Source: Clostridiales bacterium (GTDB taxonomy: Bacteria; Bacillota; Clostridia; Saccharofermentanales; Saccharofermentanaceae). Taken from it: a stretch of DNA of 64,000 bases. Within the stretch, counting starts at the first letter, position 1, and each line of letters opens with the position of its first letter. The notes under the pieces were generated by a model. That model was not told where the DNA came from. It searched no databases and saw only the letters and a list, made by a program, of their open reading frames with translations. Location: positions 1 through 64,000 of the forward strand of contig JAFWPB010000058.1 of NCBI GenBank assembly GCA_017545245.1. Direction: 5' to 3'. The translations under genes were made by a program, and so were the position numbers. This document shows positions 55,001 through 63,134 of this stretch, one piece after another.

Positions 55001-55249
55001 CTTAAACTGGACGTGCTCACCTTTCATTGCATGATATCTCGGAACCAGGTCCTTAATGACTCGGGTCTTAATATGTCCAATATGTGGTTTGCCGTTAGCT
55101 GTTGGCGGACCATCATACAGGGTAAAACTCGGGGTGCCGTCCTTCTCCGGGCGGATCGACTTCTTCTGGATGTCATTCTCTTTCCAGAAAGCCAGCACTT
55201 CCTTCTCGCGATCGATAAACTTCATATCCGGCGATACTTTTTTATACAT
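52097..55249 (-). CDS. ileS: Isoleucyl-tRNA synthetase, type 2 (eukaryote-like, long form)
   Basis: The 1050-residue enzyme has the signature HIGH in PPTANGKPHIGHIKTRV, GWDTHGLPVE, and GLKMSKHKGNVVDP (KMSKS class). The length and the ANGKPHIGHIKTR version of motif 1 fit the IleS2 subgroup, in contrast to the shorter IleS1 of Bacillus (about 920 residues). By family knowledge IleS2 enzymes are weakly inhibited by mupirocin. An editing domain (CP1) lies at about 190-400, and zinc ribbons CECGH and CEKCGKPM are inserted in the middle. A short leader without a T-box precedes it. Confidence 0.97.
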   Translation of the reverse strand: MYKKVSPDMKFIDREKEVLAFWKENDIQKKSIRPEKDGTPSFTLYDGPPTANGKPHIGHIKTRVIKDLVPRYHAMKGEHVQFKAGWDTHGLPVELEVEKMLGINGKPQIEEYGVEPFIKKCKESVWKYKTEWEQMSDRVGFWADMENPYVTYDNNYIESEWWALKTMWDKGMLYKGHKIVPYCPRCGTALSSHEVAQGYKAVKENSVFVRFKAVGEEDTYFAAWTTTPWTLPSNVALCVSPTDEYVKIAVPKDLDGTEKKVMYYMAGCLVPQLFDEYEILERYQGTELVGKKYESLLPYSAASVEKSRKEAFKVCADSYVTMSDGTGIVHIAPAFGEDDARVGRDNDLPFVQLVKEDGTLPEDCGEFAGLFVKDADPLIIKKLNMEGKLLKKMPYEHDYPFCWRCDTPLIYYARSSWFIAMTQVKDALVKSNRMATWYPETIRDGRMGNFLENVVDWGISRERYWGTPLPVWECECGHRQCIGSIEELKKNSTDCPDDIELHKPYVDNVHVTCEKCGKPMTRVPEVIDCWFDSGAMPFAQFHYPFENKEFFDSHYPCQFISEALDQTRGWFYSLLAISTQLFGRSPFENVIVMGLVQDKDGLKMSKHKGNVVDPWDILNRQGADAARWYFYSANAPWLPSRFDHANVDEIQRKFMGTLWNTYAFYVMYAEIDQFDPTKYSLDYDKLSVMDKWILSRLNSLIETVDNKMQAYDITGSSRLMETFVDELSNWYVRRGRERYWGPEMTQDKINAFMTLYTVLEQFSRLAAPFIPFMTESIYQNIVRSVNSDAPLSIHMCDYPVAKKEWILPELERDMDDVEKIVALGRSCRQAANLKNRQPLSKLYAVCEDVLPEEYSTIIKEELNVHEVLFLKDASSLLDYKFKPQLRTLGRKLGAKLNAAKEVIAALPGKETMAALEADGKINIEVEGETFELLTEDLLVENVQPEGLSTQADKGFTVSLDTKLNDELIEEGYVREIVSKIQNQRKSSGFEVTDRIVVKYTCDEKLKAVLAKYGEQIASDVLATSISEGTDENAKDWDINGEKISLSLKKV

Positions 55250-55281
55250 AGTAAAACCTCGACTTCTTAAAAACTCCCGTC

Positions 55282-55290
55282 ATTATAACA
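55282..55290 (-). promoter_or_regulatory. Extended -10 promoter for ileS
   Basis: The minus strand reads TGTTATAAT (TGnTATAAT), 33 bases upstream of the ileS ATG. The whole interval 55250-55358 is only 109 bases and holds no T-box hallmark or terminator. Confidence 0.5.
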
Positions 55291-55358
55291 TACGATGCAA
55301 GTTCGGAGTATATTTTTTATATTATAAAGAGAATTTCGTCAAAACCTCTAAATCAGGC

Positions 55359-57353
55359 TCACATTTTATACTCTTCCTTTGCCTCGGCAAAAGGACCTGC
55401 AATCGATACTACACCGCGGTCTTTGCCGTAATAGTCATAGTTGAAGATGATATCGGAGCCGTCTACATTTTCGAATCTCTGGTCAGGCTGGAATGCCTTA
55501 CCGAGGATTTCCGTGTTGATGATGCCAAGCTTAAAGTCTGCCACCTTCTTGTAGACATTGGTAGAAAGATAGTATTCTCCATCCTTTTCAACTACCTCCG
55601 CCTGAGCCTTAAAGCGCTTCACAACGAGATTCTTCTCTTCTTTCTTGTAAGGCTTTGCACCGTTGAAGTAAACGTTTCCGTTGATCCAGACCGGAAGATG
55701 CTGGAAATGCTTCTCCATGATCTTGAACTCATAGGACATCGGCTCATCAAGATGGAACGAATCGATCCACTCATCGTAAGTAGGATACTCATCGAAAATA
55801 AATGTACCTGCTTCCTGCTTATCGAAGAATCTCGGATCTTCATCTTTCGGGCACTCCTCGATCGGCCACTTCTGGATGAAAATATTGTTATAGATACGGT
55901 CATCGCCATGAAGGATGCTCATGAAACCCATGACCTCGGTTCTGTGATGGAAGTGATACGGTGTATATCTCGGCTGGTTCTTGCCGGAGATCACATCATC
56001 TGTTCCTTCGCCGATAGCCTGGAAGGTACCGCAGATCAGGTTATTTACGACTGCCACACCTTCTGTAGCAAGACGCAGCGAAGCCTTCGACAGCATGACA
56101 TTGTTGTCGATCAGCGTCGGACCATGGCCGACTTCGATAAAGATATCCTGGCTCATGATCGTACCGCGGATACGCTTGGCGAAAGACGGTGTATGGTTGT
56201 CGTGCAGGAAGTTCTGGGAAAGGATCGTGCCCTGTGCCTGCCAGTCACACCAGAGTCCCATCGTACAATGATGGACATGGTTTCTTCTGATGATGACATC
56301 GATCGCCGCATGAAGCTTGATACCAGCGATCTCCGCACCACCGACTTCCATCATGTTATTGATGTTATGGATATGGTTGTCCTCAATGATTGAGAATACA
56401 CATCCCATACGTCCTACGATACCGGTCTGCTCACAGTGATGGATATGGCAGCGGCGTACGATATGGGAACCGATCCGCTCCTTCAGCCATCCGTGATACT
56501 GGCCACGGCAGACGGCATCGCGCTCCATCTGTGTCGGGCTCTTGACACGGTATTTCGTAAAATAATGATCATTTTTCGGATCGAGGTACTTACCAAGCGA
56601 GATACCGCAGCAACGGCTATGAGATACTTCGCAGTCCTCGATGATCCAGCCGCGGCTCCAGTGCGGACCGATCATACCATCCTGGAAAGCTGCCGGAGGG
56701 GCCCATGTTGTCGCCGCTTTGCAAACCGTAAATCCGGAAAGCGTAATATAGCCGACACCGGTTCTGGATGGGAAGAAACAGTTTCTTCTGACATTGATCT
56801 CGATTTTCTCTTTATTCGGATCTTTCTTCTGGAAGTTTGCATAAAGGATGGTCTTCCCGTCCTTCTGCTCGCAATACCACTTATAGATGGAGTTTTCCGG
56901 CTCCCAGGAAGCCTCATCTTTCTTGCCCTTCAGGCAGTCGTCCAGGGTATCCGTCTCGTAAAGTGCGATATCATTCATATAGACACAGCCTGTGTGCGGA
57001 TGACGATGCCAGAAATACCAGTCGCCGCCGATCCTTGTGTCATATGGATTGTACTTTCCGAAGATCCCGTTATCGATCTCGACCTTCCAGGTCGTTCCTT
57101 TATATTTTTCCCAGCCGGTCACAAGTTCTGCACCGGTGATCACTGCTTTCAGCGGTTCCACGGAACGATAGGTGATGCGTGCATCTTCCGTACCCGCATT
57201 TTTCGGGTCAACATATTCACGGTAAACACCAGGCAAAACCAGGATCTCATCACCTGGTTTTGCAATCTTCGCTGCTGCAGATATTGTTAAAAATGGATGT
57301 TCCTTGGTTCCGTTTCCTTGGGATTGTGTGTTCTGGTCAACGTAGTAGATCAT
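55359..57353 (-). CDS. Right-handed beta-helix glycoside hydrolase, GH120 beta-xylosidase-like
   Basis: The 664-residue protein begins with a Pel-like parallel beta-helix start (MIYYVDQNTQSQGNGTKEHP). It shares the distinctive signatures that I associate with GH120 (XylC of Thermoanaerobacterium): FGKYNPYD, EINVRRNCFFP, GWIIEDCEV, AGIKLHAAID, GLWCDWQAQGT and DIFIEVGHGP. The proposed nucleophile and acid/base are conserved here as Asp370 and Glu407. No signal peptide is present, so it would act on xylo-oligosaccharides or other beta-glycosides inside the cell. The start overlaps the HD gene stop by 4 bases (ATGA). No xylose transport or catabolic genes flank it, so the substrate remains an inference. 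Confidence 0.8.
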   Translation of the reverse strand: MIYYVDQNTQSQGNGTKEHPFLTISAAAKIAKPGDEILVLPGVYREYVDPKNAGTEDARITYRSVEPLKAVITGAELVTGWEKYKGTTWKVEIDNGIFGKYNPYDTRIGGDWYFWHRHPHTGCVYMNDIALYETDTLDDCLKGKKDEASWEPENSIYKWYCEQKDGKTILYANFQKKDPNKEKIEINVRRNCFFPSRTGVGYITLSGFTVCKAATTWAPPAAFQDGMIGPHWSRGWIIEDCEVSHSRCCGISLGKYLDPKNDHYFTKYRVKSPTQMERDAVCRGQYHGWLKERIGSHIVRRCHIHHCEQTGIVGRMGCVFSIIEDNHIHNINNMMEVGGAEIAGIKLHAAIDVIIRRNHVHHCTMGLWCDWQAQGTILSQNFLHDNHTPSFAKRIRGTIMSQDIFIEVGHGPTLIDNNVMLSKASLRLATEGVAVVNNLICGTFQAIGEGTDDVISGKNQPRYTPYHFHHRTEVMGFMSILHGDDRIYNNIFIQKWPIEECPKDEDPRFFDKQEAGTFIFDEYPTYDEWIDSFHLDEPMSYEFKIMEKHFQHLPVWINGNVYFNGAKPYKKEEKNLVVKRFKAQAEVVEKDGEYYLSTNVYKKVADFKLGIINTEILGKAFQPDQRFENVDGSDIIFNYDYYGKDRGVVSIAGPFAEAKEEYKM

Positions 57354-57979
57354 AGTTTTTCCTCCAAAATGTATGCTGATTCAATGTCTGACGTATAGAT
57401 AGCTACCACTGACGGAAAGAGTTTTGCCGTTTCGGAAAAAGGATCCGGGTAGGCATTTTTGTCCGGCCCCATATGAAGTCGGATCATGGCATATTCTTCC
57501 TGCTTCAGACGGATAAAATTCTGTATATACCAGCAGGACTTCTCTCCATGACCGACCGGGAAAGTATCTTTAATTCCCCACACCTCCTTTTCGACCCAGT
57601 TGGGGACCTCTTTCCCGAATTGATTGATCTTGGTCCCTTCCTTCACGTTTTTTGTTTCTTTTACATAAAAGTTTACTTTGCAGAGATCATGAAGAAGCGA
57701 TGTGATGATCACGGTATCTTCTGCAATCTCGATCAGACCGGATTTGACTTTTTCAGACAAACGCTGATACACATGCAGGCTGTGCAAAGCAAGCCCGCCC
57801 TCACAATGCAGGTGATATTTGGTAGAAGCCGGCGCACTGAAAAAATCTGTCCTGGTTTCGATCCATTCCACAAGACGTTCCATGCCCGGACGTTTCGTTG
57901 AAAGAAGGAGCTCCGTGATCTTCTTTCGGTTTGCCTCTTGCTCTTCTTTCGTAATTACAAATTCATTTTCCACGCGCAT
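57350..57979 (-). CDS. HD-domain hydrolase family protein
   Basis: The start MRVENEF at 57979 forms a TGATG junction with the rluA-like gene stop. Of the 209 residues, about 50-150 are an HD fold: LHCEGGLALHSLHVYQR supplies the first His, TSLLHDLCKVNFYV the HD pair, and GHGEKSCWYI a further metal residue. HD proteins are metal-dependent phosphohydrolases, often on nucleotides. The target is unknown. It sits between a pseudouridine synthase and the beta-helix glycosidase. Confidence 0.8.
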   Translation of the reverse strand: MRVENEFVITKEEQEANRKKITELLLSTKRPGMERLVEWIETRTDFFSAPASTKYHLHCEGGLALHSLHVYQRLSEKVKSGLIEIAEDTVIITSLLHDLCKVNFYVKETKNVKEGTKINQFGKEVPNWVEKEVWGIKDTFPVGHGEKSCWYIQNFIRLKQEEYAMIRLHMGPDKNAYPDPFSETAKLFPSVVAIYTSDIESAYILEEKL

Positions 57980-58683
57980 CACTCCTTTATAAATTGGTTC
58001 CATGGCTCTTCCTGGGAGAGCGGTATTTCAAAAACCATCCTCTCTTTACTGACAGGATGTTCTAATTCAAGATGATAGGATTCCAGAAGGATATCTCCTG
58101 CAAAACGGTTTGGTCCCGACCCGTATTTTCTGTCGCCGACGATCGGATGTCCGATGGATGCAAGCTGTGCACGGATCTGATGGGATCTTCCTGTGTGAAG
58201 CGTAACAGAAAGAAGCGTGACCGGAACGCCCGCAATCCTTCCATTTCCCTGGACCTCATATTCCAGGAAACACTCCTTCGCATCTTTCGGTGCCTTCTCC
58301 TTTTCCGGAAATACTTTGACGAGATTGGTCTTGGCATCTTTCAGAAGATACGACCGGATCTCACCCTTTTCTTCATTAAAAACCCCGTAGCAGACCGCAC
58401 GGTATTTCTTTCCGACTGTCCGCTGCCGGATCTGTTCGCTGATCCTAGACGCACACTTACTGGTTTTGGCAAACACCATCACGCCCCGGACCGGCCGGTC
58501 AAGGCGATGCAGAAGGCCGAGATACGCCTGTCCCGGCTTCTGGTATTTCTCCACCAGGTATTCCTTCAGAATAGTCAGCATATCCGGCTCTCCGGAACTG
58601 TCACTCTGTGAGAGCACACCGGCAGGTTTTACCGCAACAAGAAGATGATTATCCTCAAAAAGAACTGTCGGTGTATACGTCAT
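57979..58683 (-). CDS. RluA-family RNA pseudouridine synthase
   Basis: The 234-residue enzyme has motif II with the catalytic Asp in LLHRLDRPVRGVMVFAKT, and RSHQIRAQLASIGHPIVGD near the C-terminus. No S4 domain is present, so it is of the short RluA/TruC type. The exact RNA target (23S rRNA or tRNA) cannot be told. It is followed by the overlapping HD gene. Confidence 0.92.
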   Translation of the reverse strand: MTYTPTVLFEDNHLLVAVKPAGVLSQSDSSGEPDMLTILKEYLVEKYQKPGQAYLGLLHRLDRPVRGVMVFAKTSKCASRISEQIRQRTVGKKYRAVCYGVFNEEKGEIRSYLLKDAKTNLVKVFPEKEKAPKDAKECFLEYEVQGNGRIAGVPVTLLSVTLHTGRSHQIRAQLASIGHPIVGDRKYGSGPNRFAGDILLESYHLELEHPVSKERMVFEIPLSQEEPWNQFIKE

Positions 58684-58684
58684 C

Positions 58685-59593
58685 TCATGCCTCCGTCGGG
58701 GTCCATCTTCCCGTAGAACCGCATGGCAGGATCAGGTCCATTTTTGAACAAGGAAGTCCTAATTCTTCCGACACGACTGTTCCACCATGTCTGGTACGGA
58801 TCGCAAGACGAAGGATATCTTCGATCACCATCGAAGATAATCCGGTAGTATAAGAATTGATCAGGAAAAACAGCGGATCATCCGAGATCAGTTTTTCACA
58901 CTTTTCCACCAATGGGAAAAGCGCATCTTCCAGTTTCCACATTTCTCCGGAAGGTCCTCGTCCGTAGGCCGGCGGGTCCATGATGATTCCATCGTAAGTA
59001 CGTCCGCGCCGGATTTCCCTTTCGACAAAACGGTTACAGTCTTCCACGATAAAACGGATGTAGCAGTCTTCCAGTTTCGATGCAACCATATTCTCTTTGG
59101 CCCTTCCGACCATGCCTTTACTGGCATCAACATGTACGACTTCCGCCGCACCTGCTGCAGCAAATGCCATCGTCGCGCCTCCAGTATAGGCGAAAAGATT
59201 GAGGATACGAGGTTTCTTACCTTGTTTTACCGCTGTCTGGATCTTCTTTCCGCAGAAATCCCAGTTTGCTGCCTGTTCCGGGAATAATCCGGTATGCTTG
59301 AAACTGGTTGGTTCGATAATGAATGTCAGCGGACGGCCGACCGCATCGTAATGGATCTCCCACTTCTGAGGCATAGGTTTTTCCTTGCTCCAGTGGCCAC
59401 CACCGCTCTCACTCCGATGATAAACAGCATGTGGTTTCGGCCAGTATTTTTCCTGCATGCCGGCATAACCCGTCTTCGGCCAGATAGCCTGGGGATCCGG
59501 CCTTTGGAGATAGATATCTCCCCAGCGCTCATACTTTTCCCCTTCACCACTGTAAAGCAGTTCGAAATCCGTCCATCTGTCCGCTAAAAACAT
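58685..59593 (-). CDS. Class I SAM-dependent RNA methyltransferase (RlmI/RlmK-like)
   Basis: The start MFLADRWTDFELLYSGEGE at 59593 has GAGGAG 6 bases upstream. The 302 residues have the SAM-binding RILNLFAYTGGATMAFAAAG, EVVHVDASKGMV and the DPPAYGRGPSGEMWK catalytic motif of the RlmI/SAM_MT_40 group, which methylate 23S rRNA. No N-terminal PUA domain is seen. It heads a minus-strand run with one base between its stop and the RluA-like gene. Upstream 59594-59809 is 216 bases with only a loose plus-strand TATAAT at 59765-59770. Confidence 0.9.
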   Translation of the reverse strand: MFLADRWTDFELLYSGEGEKYERWGDIYLQRPDPQAIWPKTGYAGMQEKYWPKPHAVYHRSESGGGHWSKEKPMPQKWEIHYDAVGRPLTFIIEPTSFKHTGLFPEQAANWDFCGKKIQTAVKQGKKPRILNLFAYTGGATMAFAAAGAAEVVHVDASKGMVGRAKENMVASKLEDCYIRFIVEDCNRFVEREIRRGRTYDGIIMDPPAYGRGPSGEMWKLEDALFPLVEKCEKLISDDPLFFLINSYTTGLSSMVIEDILRLAIRTRHGGTVVSEELGLPCSKMDLILPCGSTGRWTPTEA

Positions 59594-59809
59594 ACTGTTC
59601 TCCTCTTTTACGATATCTAAATCAGTATACCATTTCAAAGATATGGAAAAAAGATGAATCTTTTTCCGCGATCTCCTTCGCACTTCAAATTACTGTGTTT
59701 CAGGGAAACTATTATAATTTTGAAAATATAATCAAATTTCTGTTCCAAATCGGTTTAGATATACTATAATATATTGTAATGTGACTAATTATGATTGAGG
59801 TAAGTAGAA

Positions 59810-60499
59810 ATGGCTATAGCTCCACATATTCTGATTTGTGATGATGACCCGGTCGTACATGAATCCCTGGGTCTGTATTTTGAAAATGAACACTTTACCT
59901 ATTCCAGCGCCTATGACGGACGTGATGCATTGGCTCACGTTGCTTCTGATAAGCCGGATCTGATCATTCTGGACGTTATGATGCCTGAGAAGACCGGTAT
60001 CGAAGTATGCCGTGAAATCCGTAAGACTCTGTCCACACCTATCATCATCCTTACCGCAAAGGGCGAGGAGATCGACCGTGTACTGGGACTGGAGTTAGGT
60101 GCGGATGACTATATCGTTAAGCCTTTCTCTCCAAGAGAAGTTATCGCCCGTATCAAAGCGGTACTCCGTCGTATCAACGAGCCGCAGGACAACTCTTCTC
60201 TCCTTCGTTTCGAGGGTCTTGAAATCAATCTGGATAACTATCAGGTCAAGGTCAAGGGCGAGCTTGTTCCATGCACTCCGAAGGAAGTTGAGATCCTGCA
60301 TCTTCTGGCTTCCCATATCGGCCAGGTCATGGACCGTGAGCAGATCCTCTCCCAGGTTTGGGGCTACGACTATTTCGGTGATACCCGTACAGTAGATACA
60401 CATGTAAAGCGTATCCGTCAGAAAGTTTATTACGAAGGCGCTCCATGGTCTTTGATCACAGTTTACGGTGTAGGTTATAAATTCGAGGTCAATCAATAA
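59810..60499 (+). CDS. OmpR/PhoB-family response regulator (WalR-like)
   Basis: Residues 1-120 are a receiver domain with the acidic pocket at ICDDDP, phosphoacceptor Asp55 (LIILDVMMPE) and Lys in YIVKPFSP. Residues 130-229 form the winged-helix DNA-binding domain (VEILHLLASHIGQVMDREQI, TRTVDTHVKRIRQKV). The ATG has GAGGTAAG 5-9 bases upstream. Its stop overlaps the kinase start by one base, so the two form a co-expressed two-component system. Length and order resemble WalRK, but the usual yycHI genes are absent, so the signal is undefined. Confidence 0.93.
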   Translation: MAIAPHILICDDDPVVHESLGLYFENEHFTYSSAYDGRDALAHVASDKPDLIILDVMMPEKTGIEVCREIRKTLSTPIIILTAKGEEIDRVLGLELGADDYIVKPFSPREVIARIKAVLRRINEPQDNSSLLRFEGLEINLDNYQVKVKGELVPCTPKEVEILHLLASHIGQVMDREQILSQVWGYDYFGDTRTVDTHVKRIRQKVYYEGAPWSLITVYGVGYKFEVNQ

Positions 60500-62322
60500 T
60501 GTTCCGCAGCGTCTTTTTAAGAAAGATGGTTACTTTAGTGCTGGTAGCGCTCTGCGCTTCGGCACTTCTTTCTGCGTTCCTTTTTTCTATTGCTGCCAAT
60601 GCCAGTTTCCGGACCCAGTCCGAAAATGACATGAAGGACAAGGCGACCTCGCTTTCGATTTTTCTTTCGTCCTATGTCCGGGACAACTCGACAAGCTCGA
60701 AAGATTATCTCGACACTTTGCTCGGCGCGACCCATTCCTATACTGACCCGTCCATACTGGGAGCGTATTTTCTCCTGTATAACAAAGACGGCAGTCAGTT
60801 GAAACTGGAGACTCCGGCCAATGTGGAAGATGTCGAGAACGTCACATCGATACACACTCATGCAACCACATACATGCTCAATCACAATCAGAACCCACAT
60901 CTCATCAGCCGTATTCCGCTTGATGAGAAAAAAACCACACTCTTCATTGTACAGGTTCCTGTCATGGTCAATGATGAACTGATTGCGTATCTGGTGATCG
61001 GATCCGAGATCGCTCAGCAAAGTGATATTGTTAAGAGCTTCAGCAATGTGCTACTTCTCTCAACATTCGTTGTTGCGTTTTTCATGATCATCCCGGTGTA
61101 TTTCGCTTCCAAGCGGCTCGTCCGTCCTCTCAACAAAGTCGCAGACGTCGCTATCGCTTTGGGACAAGGCGACTTTACCAAGCGTGCGGATGACTCGACC
61201 CGAGGTGAGATCGGTGATCTTGCTGCTTCCATCAACGAACTGGCCGAGCGTCTTTCCAAATCGATCACCAGTGTTACCAATGAACGTAACCGACTGAAAG
61301 AAATCTTCGATATCATTTCGGAAGGTATCGTTTCTGTCGACATCAACCTCCAGCCTGACTATGCAAATAACGCTATCGCCACACTCTTTGAGAAGGTACC
61401 GCGTAAGAATCTTTTCACCGAGAAACTCCAGCTCATTCCTTTCGAAGAAGTCTGGGAAGATTTTGAAAACTGCATCAAGACCGGTGAATCTCTGGAGAGA
61501 ACGATCGAGGCAAAAGATTGTGCGTACCAGTCCACGATCGTGCCTACCCTCGATAGTGACAAGATGATCATCGGTGCAACAGGCTTCTTCCGCGACATCT
61601 CCGAGCAGGAGCGTCTGGAGCAGACACGTCGTGATTATGTTGCGAACGTTTCTCACGAGCTGCGTACTCCTCTCACCGCCATGCGTGGTCTGGTTGAACC
61701 TTTGGCCGACGGCATGGTTAAGAAAGAGGAAGACCGTCAGCGTTACTACGGAATCATCCTTCACGAGACGATGCGTCTTTCCCGTCTGATCGATGACATG
61801 TTGGAGCTTTCCCGTCTCCAGGCCAGGACGCTCGCATTTAAGACTTTCCCGTTCGATCTGAACAAGCTTCTGTCTGAGTTCGAGACCAAGTTTGCGCCTG
61901 TTATGGAAGAAGCGGAACTGGACTTCTCTGTAGAGTTTAAGACCGGACCTCTTCCAACGGTTATGGGTAATCCAGACCGTGTCGAGCAGATCATCGTTAT
62001 TCTTCTTGATAACGCGAAGAAGTACACTCCTGCTGGCGGAAGCATCACGATCTCGACAGAATATAATGATGAGACAGATCAGGTTCTTGTTTCGGTAAGC
62101 GATACCGGACAAGGCATCCACGAATACGATATCGACCATATCTTCGACCGTTTCTACAAAGCCGACCGTGCACGTGGTAAGAAGGGCACCGGTCTTGGTC
62201 TTGCTATTGCAAAAGAACTGTTGAGCTACATGGGCGAGACGATCACGGTTACAAGTGAATATGGCGAAGGCACCACCTTCACATTCACACTCAAGCGCGT
62301 AACCGGTACAGTCTGGTACTAA
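60499..62322 (+). CDS. Membrane histidine kinase with HAMP and PAS domains (WalK-like)
   Basis: The 607 residues show a membrane helix at about 10-32, an extracytoplasmic sensor (about 33-180), a second helix (about 182-204), a HAMP linker, and a PAS-like region (about 262-365). HisKA follows with His386 in VSHELRTPL. The ATPase domain has its N box in IVILLDNAKKYT and its G boxes in VSDTGQGI and KGTGLGLAIAKEL. It would phosphorylate the upstream response regulator. The external domain shows no recognised ligand fold. Confidence 0.93.
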   Translation: MFRSVFLRKMVTLVLVALCASALLSAFLFSIAANASFRTQSENDMKDKATSLSIFLSSYVRDNSTSSKDYLDTLLGATHSYTDPSILGAYFLLYNKDGSQLKLETPANVEDVENVTSIHTHATTYMLNHNQNPHLISRIPLDEKKTTLFIVQVPVMVNDELIAYLVIGSEIAQQSDIVKSFSNVLLLSTFVVAFFMIIPVYFASKRLVRPLNKVADVAIALGQGDFTKRADDSTRGEIGDLAASINELAERLSKSITSVTNERNRLKEIFDIISEGIVSVDINLQPDYANNAIATLFEKVPRKNLFTEKLQLIPFEEVWEDFENCIKTGESLERTIEAKDCAYQSTIVPTLDSDKMIIGATGFFRDISEQERLEQTRRDYVANVSHELRTPLTAMRGLVEPLADGMVKKEEDRQRYYGIILHETMRLSRLIDDMLELSRLQARTLAFKTFPFDLNKLLSEFETKFAPVMEEAELDFSVEFKTGPLPTVMGNPDRVEQIIVILLDNAKKYTPAGGSITISTEYNDETDQVLVSVSDTGQGIHEYDIDHIFDRFYKADRARGKKGTGLGLAIAKELLSYMGETITVTSEYGEGTTFTFTLKRVTGTVWY

Positions 62323-62344
62323 GTTCTTTTGGCGGAGAATCGAA

Positions 62345-63082
62345 ATGGCAGAGGAAACACCGTTCAAGAACACTACCTCCACCCGTATCAATAAATACAT
62401 CAGTTCCAGTGGTTTTTGTTCACGCAGGAAAGCCGATGAATATGTGGAAAGCGGCCGGGTAACGATCGATGGCGTCGTAGCACAGTCAGGAAGCCAGGTC
62501 TTCCCTGGTCAGACTGTTCTTGTAGACGGAAAGCCGGTCCTTCCCAGCGAAGACTATATCTATATTGCTTTTCACAAACCACTCGGCGTCACCTGTACTA
62601 CGGACAGACGCGACAAGGATAATATCATTGACTATATCAATTACCCGAAGCGCATCTTCCCGATCGGAAGACTGGATAAAAATTCATCCGGGCTCATCCT
62701 TCTTACAAATGATGGCGATATAGTAAACCGTCTTCTTCGTGCCGAAGGAAGACATGATAAAGAGTATATCGTTGAAGTCAACCGGCCGATCACACCGGAT
62801 TTTAAATCCGGCATGGAAAATGGCGTTCCGATCCTGGATACGGTGACTCTCCCCTGTAAGGTCGAAGTGACAGGCAAGCGGACGTTCCACATCATTTTGA
62901 ATCAGGGCTTGAACCGTCAGATCCGAAGAATGTGTGAGTATTTCGGCTACCGTGTTGTGCGCTTAAAGCGGATACGCATTCTGAATATCGTTCTTGGTTC
63001 CCTGCCACTGGGTCAGTACCGTGACCTGACACCTAGGGAGCGAAAAGACCTGATGGCCATCTTACAACAGGAAAAAGAGTAA
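62345..63082 (+). CDS. RsuA/RluF-family 23S/16S rRNA pseudouridine synthase
   Basis: The 245-residue product opens with an S4 RNA-binding domain (RINKYISSSGFCSRRKADEY). The catalytic motif GRLDKNSSGLILLTNDGD follows and ends with NRQIRRMCEYFGYRVVRLKR. It is most like RluF (target U2604 of 23S rRNA), but related enzymes differ in site. It is 22 bases after the kinase gene and probably the last gene of that operon. Confidence 0.92.
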   Translation: MAEETPFKNTTSTRINKYISSSGFCSRRKADEYVESGRVTIDGVVAQSGSQVFPGQTVLVDGKPVLPSEDYIYIAFHKPLGVTCTTDRRDKDNIIDYINYPKRIFPIGRLDKNSSGLILLTNDGDIVNRLLRAEGRHDKEYIVEVNRPITPDFKSGMENGVPILDTVTLPCKVEVTGKRTFHIILNQGLNRQIRRMCEYFGYRVVRLKRIRILNIVLGSLPLGQYRDLTPRERKDLMAILQQEKE

Positions 63083-63085
63083 ATT

Positions 63086-63123
63086 GAACAGGGCTCTCGA
63101 GATTTCTCTCAAGAGCCCTGTTC
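63086..63123. terminator. Inverted repeat between convergent genes, likely two-way terminator
   Basis: GAACAGGGCTCT and AGAGCCCTGTTC form a perfect 12-base stem around a 14-base loop. There is no run of U on the plus strand side and only a weak, interrupted one on the minus side, so termination efficiency is uncertain. It separates the pseudouridine synthase from the beta-galactosidase gene. Confidence 0.6.
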
Positions 63124-63134
63124 ATATAGTGAAA

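Noticed and set aside
52655-55270. Very long open plus-strand frame opposite ileS
   Set aside because: Antisense shadow of a certain synthetase gene; composition follows the codon bias of ileS.
55250-55358. Possible T-box leader for ileS
   Set aside because: The interval is too short and shows no specifier loop, T-box sequence or terminator.
59741-59770. Promoter for the response regulator gene with TATAAT at 59765-59770
   Set aside because: The -10 is good, but no -35 hexamer or extended TG is present in an AT-rich stretch, so it was not listed as a feature.
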